Origin: Lachnospiraceae bacterium
GTDB lineage: Bacteria; Bacillota; Clostridia; Lachnospirales; Lachnospiraceae
Assembly (NCBI GenBank): GCA_004558185.1
Contig: SFDP01000025.1
Span: 1 to 35,725, forward strand
DNA: 35,725 nucleotides
Reading direction: 5' to 3'
The notes below the pieces were generated by a model, which had not been told where the DNA came from, did no database searches, and saw only the letters and a list, made by a program, of their open reading frames with translations. Position numbers and translations under genes: made by a program. Positions 30,446 through 35,725 of the stretch are shown piece after piece (the stretch's first letter is position 1; each line of letters starts with the position of its first letter).

Positions 30446-30970
30446 ATGAAGCTGACCTTACGGGAGCTGACTACCTTTGCTTTGCTGGGAAGTCTGATGT
30501 ATGTTTCCAAAATTGCACTGGAGTGGGCTCCCAATATTCATTTACTGGGGGTATTTACCATAGCCTTTACCATTGTTTACCGTAAGAAGGCTCTTTATCC
30601 CATATACACCTATGTTTTATTGAATGGATTACTGACAGGCTTTTCTACCTGGTGGTATCCCTACCTTTACCTCTGGTTGATCTTGTGGGCAGCAGTCATG
30701 CTTCTTCCAAAGAATATGCCCGCTAAGATAGCCCCGTTGGTTTATATGCTGGTATGCTCTGCGCATGGTTTTTTGTATGGAACTCTGTATGCACCCTTTC
30801 AGGCAATCGTATTTGGATTGAATCTGGAGGGAATGCTTTCCTGGATTATTGCAGGGCTGCCCTTTGATGTTGTCCATGGAGTAAGCAATTTCTTCTGTGG
30901 AATCCTGATTATGCCAATTGTGCATATCTTAAGAGTGGCTGAGAAGGGCGTATCAGGGGAGAATAGCTGA
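30446..30970 (+). CDS. ECF transporter S component, probably for cobalamin
   Basis: 174 residues, about six membrane helices typical of ECF substrate-binding S components: 'ELTTFALLGSLMYVSKIALEWAPNIHLLGVFTIAF' opens with the small-residue stretch used to contact EcfT, and a Trp/Tyr-rich loop 'STWWYPYLYLWL' follows near residue 70. Position behind a cobalamin riboswitch and a DUF4430 lipoprotein supports cobalamin or a corrinoid precursor as substrate (cf. the CbrT group), but sequence alone does not prove it. ATG 30446 follows the stop TAG (30442-30444) after one base; translational coupling is expected. No ecfA/A'/T in the window: it would use a shared module elsewhere. Confidence 0.85.
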   Translation: MKLTLRELTTFALLGSLMYVSKIALEWAPNIHLLGVFTIAFTIVYRKKALYPIYTYVLLNGLLTGFSTWWYPYLYLWLILWAAVMLLPKNMPAKIAPLVYMLVCSAHGFLYGTLYAPFQAIVFGLNLEGMLSWIIAGLPFDVVHGVSNFFCGILIMPIVHILRVAEKGVSGENS

Positions 30971-30983
30971 AAAAGAAGAAAGC

Positions 30984-31019
30984 ACAAAGCAGAAGGCTCA
31001 CAACCTTCTGCTTTGTTTG
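30984..31019 (+). terminator. Terminator of the cobalamin operon
   Basis: ACAAAGCAGAAGG (30984-30996) and CCTTCTGCTTTGT (31004-31016) form a perfect 13-bp stem with a 7-base loop, followed by TTGATTCT. Confidence 0.8.
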
Positions 31020-31083
31020 ATTCTAAGCCGCTGTATGGAAGCGTAGTTTATAGATTCTTTAGGGTTCTTTTCGGATTTGTTCA

Positions 31084-31112
31084 TTGTCACTGTTCATGAA
31101 ATTTTTTATAAT
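31084..31112 (+). promoter_or_regulatory. Promoter of the FtsX-like ABC operon
   Basis: TTGTCA (31084-31089), a 17-base spacer and perfect TATAAT (31107-31112), with a leader of about 110 bases. TGTTCAT occurs twice in and just before the promoter (about 31078 and 31091), possibly a regulator's half-sites. A TTGACA at 31138 has no matching -10. Confidence 0.6.
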
Positions 31113-31228
31113 TAAACCAAAGTGACTGTCTGGTGTATTGACACATTGGTAATTAGCATAACAGCATTGCCTATGACAGCATCTGTGGTGTTGGATTAAC
31201 GAATGGAAGATCATGTGGGGAGGTTACC

Positions 31229-31930
31229 ATGTCCTATATTGAGTTTAATCATGTGGTAAAAGAATATACATCGGGAGAGACCAGAATTCGTGCACTGGAT
31301 GACGCCAGCTTTCTGGTCAACAAGGGAGAGCTGGCCATAATCTTAGGCTCCTCCGGTGCGGGAAAAACCACAGCTTTGAACATTCTGGGAGGGATGGATG
31401 TACCCACAGCAGGACAGATTCTGGTGGATGGAAAGGATATTTCTCAATACAAGAAGAAACAGCTTACCGGGTATCGGAGAACGGATATTGGCTTCGTCTT
31501 TCAATTTTATAATCTGGTTCCCAATCTTACGGCATTGGAGAATGTAGAGCTGGCGGCTCAGGTTTGCAAGAATTCTCTTGACGCTTCAGAAACGTTGGAT
31601 AAAGTGGGGTTGAGAGAAAGAAAGGGAAATTTTCCCTCTCAGCTTTCCGGCGGAGAGCAGCAGCGAGTGGCCATTGCCAGAGCTATAGCCAAAAATCCCA
31701 AGCTGCTGCTTTGTGATGAGCCTACGGGGGCACTGGATTACCAGACGGGGAAGCAGATTCTGCAGCTGCTTCAGGATACCTGCAGGAAAGAAAAGATTAC
31801 AGTGATTCTGATTACCCATAATTCTGCTCTGGCTCCTATGGCGGATCGCCTGATTCGTTTTAAAAGCGGAAAGGTAATTGAAATGACTACCAATGATCAT
31901 CCTACTCCCGTTGATCAAATCGAGTGGTAG
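31229..31930 (+). CDS. MacB/LolD-type ABC transporter ATP-binding subunit
   Basis: 233 residues. Walker A GSSGAGKTT near residue 40, Q-loop 'GFVFQFYNLVPNLTALENV', signature LSGGEQQRVAIARA near 140, Walker B 'LLLCDEPTGALD' near 163, H-loop 'VILITHNSAL' near 195. These are the typical motifs of the MacB/LolD/FtsE clade, whose partner permeases have FtsX-like domains. GGGGAGG precedes the start by 6 bases. The permease follows after 70 bases. Such systems act by mechanical coupling across the membrane (peptide resistance, cell wall or lipoprotein handling). Confidence 0.93.
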   Translation: MSYIEFNHVVKEYTSGETRIRALDDASFLVNKGELAIILGSSGAGKTTALNILGGMDVPTAGQILVDGKDISQYKKKQLTGYRRTDIGFVFQFYNLVPNLTALENVELAAQVCKNSLDASETLDKVGLRERKGNFPSQLSGGEQQRVAIARAIAKNPKLLLCDEPTGALDYQTGKQILQLLQDTCRKEKITVILITHNSALAPMADRLIRFKSGKVIEMTTNDHPTPVDQIEW

Positions 31931-32000
31931 AAGAAGCGGCGGACAGGTGTCTTAAGTGCAAAGGGCAGATTAAGCAGTTGAGACAGGAAGGGATAGGCCC

Positions 32001-35000
32001 ATGAGAAAAGCAGCAGCTAAGGATATAGCAAGAACCATTTGGAAAGAAAAAAAGAGATTCATTTCGATCATGCTGATTACGGCTCTGGGAGTGACGATGA
32101 TGACAGGGCTGTCGGCAGGGTGCGAGGATTTACGTTATTCTGCGGATCGTTTTTTTGACCTGCAGGAGCTGTTCGATATCAGTATACAGTCTACTATGGG
32201 GCTGACTCAGGAGGATGTGGATTTGCTGGCAAAGCTGCCGGAGGTAGAAAAGGCAGAAGGCAGCTATAGTGAAATCGTACATACCAAAAAGGGTGATTTG
32301 AGCAAAACGGCAGAGGTAAAGACCTTTCGACAAGGAGGAATGAATCTTCCCTTTGTCCAGGAGGGCAGACTTCCCGAGAAGGCGAATGAAATTGCGGTTA
32401 CACAAAATTATATAGCGGATACAGGAAAAGCCCTGGGGGATCAGGTGCCGATTGAAGAACTGCTTAAGGAAAAAGAAGACAGTAAGGCCTTAGAGGAGGA
32501 CTATCTGGAAGAAGAGAAGGAAGCTCCTGATTTTCTCTATACGGAATATACCATTACCGCCATAGTGACGGATGCTATGGATATCAATAATGGAGACAGT
32601 GCGGCAGCCTTTCGTGCCACACCCAATGCAGACTATACCTTTTTCGTTTTGCCACAGGCCATAGACAGTGAAATCTATACCGCCGTATACCTTTCTCTGA
32701 CAGGCACAGGAGAATTAATGTGTTATACACCGGAGTACGAAAAGAGGATAGGAGACTTTATTTCTTATCTCGAGGAAGAAATCAAATCGCAGCGGGAACA
32801 GGCCAGATATGATCAGGTTACAGGAGAGGCTTACGAGAAAATTCTCGATGCGGAAGGAAAAATCCAGGAGGAGTTTGCTGACGCCGAAAGAGAGCTTAAG
32901 GATGCCCGGCAGGAAATCGAGGAGGGAAAACAGGAGATAGAGGATGCCCGGCAGGAAATTGTGGAGGGCAGACAGGAGCTTTTAAAGAAGGAGCAGGAGG
33001 TGGCAGACCAGCTTGCTGAGGCAAAGGCGCAGATAGAGGACGGCTATCGGGAGCTTGCGGAAGGTGAGCAGGAAATAAGGGAGGCAGATGCACAACTGTA
33101 CCAGGGAAATTTACAGTTGGGTGAAGGAAGAGCCAGGCTGGAAGAGAAAGAGGCTCAGGTCAGGGAAGAAATTGCCCGGGGAGAAGCAGCTTTAATCGCA
33201 AAACAGGAAGAGAACAAAAGAGAAAGGGATGCCCTGTCCCTTCAGGTATCCCAAATCTCAGAGCGGTTTGGGGAATATTGGCCTGCGGATAGCTGGAATG
33301 CTTATGTGTCCGCTGCGGTATCGGTGCTGCAGCCTATGATGGCGGGGCAAGCCATGGAAATGGAAAACATGACCCCGGAGCAGCAGGCCGCATTGCTTCA
33401 GGCTGCTATTGGGGAAATGACTGCCCTTCAGCCGGATATAGTGAATCGATTTCAACAGGAGTTTGCCACCCTGATTGCGGGTGATCCTACCCAGGATGCA
33501 CAGGCTTTTGTGGAGCAGATGACCGGGCTGGCTCTTTTGGCAGCGATACAGGAGGTAATCGCCGGGATGTTGGAACAGGCTGCAGCTACCCTGGCGGAGC
33601 AAAAGGCTTATGCAGAGAGTCAGCTTGCCGCAGGCTGGGAGGAGATCACAAAAGCGGAAGAAGAATTGGCAGCGGCTACAGCCAAAATACATGAGGGAAA
33701 AAAGGAGCTGGAGGAAAATCGTCAGAAGCTGGCTGATGCAGTTCGTGAGGTGGAGGAGAATGAACAAAAGGCCGCCCGGGAATTTGCCGATGCAAGGGAA
33801 GAAATTGCGAAAGGTGAACAAAAGCTGCTTGAAGGAGAGCAGGAGCTGAAGGAAGGCCAGCAGGAATTAGATGATGGCTTGAAGGAATACCGGGAAGAAA
33901 AAAGAAAGGCAGAGGATAAGCTGGCAGAAGCCAAAGCAGAGGTGGAAAAGGTGGATATGACCAAGTGGTATATCCAGGACCGAACCTCCCTGAGTGGGTA
34001 TGTGAACGTGGAAAGTGATACGGTCTCTATTGAAGCTCTGGCTTCTGTATTTACCGCTGTGTTTTTCGTAGTAGCCATCCTTATCAGCTTAACCACAGTG
34101 ACCCGTATGGTAGAGGAGGAGAGAGGACTGGTGGGTACCTATAAGGCTCTTGGATTTACGGATATGGAGATCCGAAGAAAGTACGTGGCCTACGCCCTTT
34201 TAGCAAGTCTGGCAGGAGGGGTGTTGGGAGATTTCAGTGGCTTTGTAGTATTACCCAAAATTCTGTTTACGTTTTTTGACGTGATGTACCTGTTCCCCAA
34301 TTATCTTCTTCGGTTTAGCGCAGAATCGGGAAGCATCGGAATGATACTGTTTATGGTTGGTATTGTGGGAGCAGCAGTATGGGCCTGTGAAACGGAGCTT
34401 AAATCTATGCCGGCTGAATTGATGCGGCCCAAAGCTCCCCGGTTGGGCTCCCGGGTTTTTCTGGAAAGAATTACTCCCTTATGGAAACGGCTTTCCTTTT
34501 TGAATAAGGTAACAGCCCGAAATCTTTTTCGGTATAAAAAGCGAATGCTGATGACGATTCTGGGTATTGCGGGCTGCACTGCACTGGTGCTTTTTGGATT
34601 TGCCATCAAAGATTCTGTTGCCGAGCTGATGCCCCTGCAGTATGAGAGGGTATATAAATATGATCTGCTGGCGGCTGCCTCTGCAGAGGATAATCAAAAG
34701 CTCATTGATTATATGGAAAAAAGCAGGGAAGTGGAAAATTATCTGAACATCCAGGTAGAAACGGTGAAGCTGAAGAATACTCAGGGAGCCACTGAAAAAG
34801 TACAGATCATGGTCTTTCCTGCGGGGGGAGACATAGGTGCTTATGTGGCATTGAGCAATGTAGACGGGGAAGCCGTAAGCCTTTCCCAGGAGGGGATATG
34901 CCTGACAGAAAATGCAGCTAAGACTTTGGGAGTAAAAACAGGCGATACCGTTCTCATGCAAAGGCTTGATCTGACAGAGAGTCAGGTACAGATTACCGAA

Positions 35001-35618
35001 GTGGCAAAAAACTATTTGGGCAACAACATTTATCTGTCTCAGGAAGCCTATGAGACTGCTTTTGGAGAATACTCGCCTAATGGAATTCTGGCTAATCTGG
35101 AGACAGAGAATACGGAACAGGTGGAATTTGCGGATATTCTGGCTATGGAGGATTGGATTCTGTCCTGTGTCAGTACACAGGAATTAAAGGAGGGGTTTTC
35201 TACGGCCTTTACGCTGATTAATCTTGTGGTCTATGTGGTACTGATTCTGGCAGCAGGTCTGGCCTTTGTTGTGCTGTTCACTTTGGCCTCCACCAATATT
35301 TCCGAACGGATCAGGGAGCTTTCCACCATCAAGGTATTAGGCTTCTTTGATCGGGAGGTACATTTATATGTGAATAAAGAAACCCTGATTCTGACCGGAA
35401 TCGGCATCCTTCTGGGATTGCCCATAGGAGCGCTGATGAGCAGCTCGCTGACCGGTATTTTGGATATGCCCTCCATTTATTTTGCGGTAACAATTTACCC
35501 GAAGAGCTTTTTGATTTCAGCAGGGCTCTCTCTGGTCTTTGCTCTGCTGGTACAGCTTCTGACGGATCGAAGCTTGGATAAGATAAATCCGGTGGAAGCC
35601 TTAAAGAGTGTAGAATAG
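32001..35618 (+). CDS. FtsX-like ABC permease with long extracellular coiled coil
   Basis: 1205 residues, two FtsX-type units, each one helix followed later by three: TM near 20-40; 673-700, 727-753, 777-797; then 848-870; 1070-1098, 1130-1152, 1170-1190. Between the first two helices lies a ~630-residue extracytoplasmic region: a globular N-part (~45-270), an Ala/Glu/Lys-rich coiled coil (~283-413, repeats such as 'EIEEGKQEIEDARQEIVEG'), a helical insert (~420-545), and a second coil (~546-650). The two coils are probably antiparallel arms reaching into the wall. The second loop (~870-1065) is a MacB-like domain. AGGAAGGGA gives ATG 32001. No two-component system adjoins. Confidence 0.9.
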   Translation: MRKAAAKDIARTIWKEKKRFISIMLITALGVTMMTGLSAGCEDLRYSADRFFDLQELFDISIQSTMGLTQEDVDLLAKLPEVEKAEGSYSEIVHTKKGDLSKTAEVKTFRQGGMNLPFVQEGRLPEKANEIAVTQNYIADTGKALGDQVPIEELLKEKEDSKALEEDYLEEEKEAPDFLYTEYTITAIVTDAMDINNGDSAAAFRATPNADYTFFVLPQAIDSEIYTAVYLSLTGTGELMCYTPEYEKRIGDFISYLEEEIKSQREQARYDQVTGEAYEKILDAEGKIQEEFADAERELKDARQEIEEGKQEIEDARQEIVEGRQELLKKEQEVADQLAEAKAQIEDGYRELAEGEQEIREADAQLYQGNLQLGEGRARLEEKEAQVREEIARGEAALIAKQEENKRERDALSLQVSQISERFGEYWPADSWNAYVSAAVSVLQPMMAGQAMEMENMTPEQQAALLQAAIGEMTALQPDIVNRFQQEFATLIAGDPTQDAQAFVEQMTGLALLAAIQEVIAGMLEQAAATLAEQKAYAESQLAAGWEEITKAEEELAAATAKIHEGKKELEENRQKLADAVREVEENEQKAAREFADAREEIAKGEQKLLEGEQELKEGQQELDDGLKEYREEKRKAEDKLAEAKAEVEKVDMTKWYIQDRTSLSGYVNVESDTVSIEALASVFTAVFFVVAILISLTTVTRMVEEERGLVGTYKALGFTDMEIRRKYVAYALLASLAGGVLGDFSGFVVLPKILFTFFDVMYLFPNYLLRFSAESGSIGMILFMVGIVGAAVWACETELKSMPAELMRPKAPRLGSRVFLERITPLWKRLSFLNKVTARNLFRYKKRMLMTILGIAGCTALVLFGFAIKDSVAELMPLQYERVYKYDLLAAASAEDNQKLIDYMEKSREVENYLNIQVETVKLKNTQGATEKVQIMVFPAGGDIGAYVALSNVDGEAVSLSQEGICLTENAAKTLGVKTGDTVLMQRLDLTESQVQITEVAKNYLGNNIYLSQEAYETAFGEYSPNGILANLETENTEQVEFADILAMEDWILSCVSTQELKEGFSTAFTLINLVVYVVLILAAGLAFVVLFTLASTNISERIRELSTIKVLGFFDREVHLYVNKETLILTGIGILLGLPIGALMSSSLTGILDMPSIYFAVTIYPKSFLISAGLSLVFALLVQLLTDRSLDKINPVEALKSVE

Positions 35619-35630
35619 TTACTTTTATTG

Positions 35631-35657
35631 AGGCTTCTGGCATAATGGTGGAAGCCT
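35631..35657 (+). terminator. Weak hairpin after the permease gene
   Basis: AGGCTTC (35631-35637) and GAAGCCT (35651-35657) pair around 13 bases; no T-run follows. A second short inverted repeat, AAACCATTTGGTTT, lies near 35688-35702 with CCTTTAAT after it. Either could end the operon; the window stops before more can be seen. Confidence 0.3.
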
Positions 35658-35725
35658 AGCACCATAAATTTACAATTACATATTGAAAAAACCATTTGGT
35701 TTCCTTTAATGTATTAGCGACCAAG

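Noticed and set aside
31138..31165. TTGACA at 31138 as the main promoter for the MacB-like operon
   Set aside because: No -10 hexamer lies 16-18 bases downstream; the pair at 31084-31112 is far better.
33258..33821. Minus-strand open frame of about 187 codons opposite the permease coiled coil
   Set aside because: The complement of Glu/Lys/Ala/Gln-rich repeats lacks stops and yields Leu/Cys/Phe-rich nonsense; not a gene.
1..35725. CRISPR array, tRNA, rRNA, integrase, transposase or phage genes
   Set aside because: No spaced direct-repeat array, cloverleaf, rRNA motif or mobile-element protein was recognised anywhere in the window.

Overview
The window reads as a chromosomal segment of a low-to-mid GC, spore-forming Clostridia, most likely a Lachnospiraceae (Clostridium cluster XIVa type). 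The basis is the gene style: strong GGAGG ribosome sites, CotF-like coat proteins, C_GCAxxG_C_C and DUF2935 proteins, an ECF-type S component, WYL regulators and FtsX-like exporters with long coiled coils. No rRNA, tRNA, CRISPR array, prophage or intact insertion sequence was seen. The species is not determinable by eye.

Layout. 1-2600 is a partly decayed accessory stretch: relics of an unidentified gene, a WYL regulator (547-1461) with a dyad at its promoter, a YjbR/MmcQ stump, a GyrI-like effector-binding protein and a GNAT stump. 2595-4200 holds a membrane-anchored protein with two Asp-rich repeats and a tiny ORF. 4362-8760 has an XRE regulator and AEC transporter, a YgjP-type metallopeptidase, a Cys-rich C_GCAxxG_C_C protein, and a second WYL regulator with a DUF6194 protein. 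8795-11187 (minus) is a two-gene luxE-luxC-like fatty-acid reductase operon without luciferase. 11435-12916 is a membrane-anchored S41 peptidase. 13110-16800 is a heterodimeric ABC exporter whose two halves carry complementary degenerate motifs. 16940-17800 has small coat-type proteins and an unknown small protein. 17877-20909 (minus) is a multi-PAS diguanylate cyclase. 21090-23729 has an SDR with a palindromic operator, divergent from an ABC-2 type transporter.

23801-27123 is a tightly packed, overlapping run: rhodanese-TtcA fusion, hotdog thioesterase, MsrA-MsrB fusion, SDR. It is followed on the other strand by an 8-oxoguanine glycosylase, a PNPOx/Nim-like flavoprotein and a DUF2935 gene broken by an in-frame amber codon. 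The theme is sulfur chemistry and oxidative-damage repair.

29537-30970 is the most notable unit. A promoter leads directly into a compact cobalamin riboswitch, then a lipoprotein with a transcobalamin-like DUF4430 domain, then an ECF S component. I read it as a corrinoid capture and uptake operon in which a surface lipoprotein partners an ECF transporter, although ECF systems normally need no binding protein. The energising EcfA/A'/T module is not in the window. 31229-35618 is a MacB-like ATPase with a 1205-residue FtsX-like permease.
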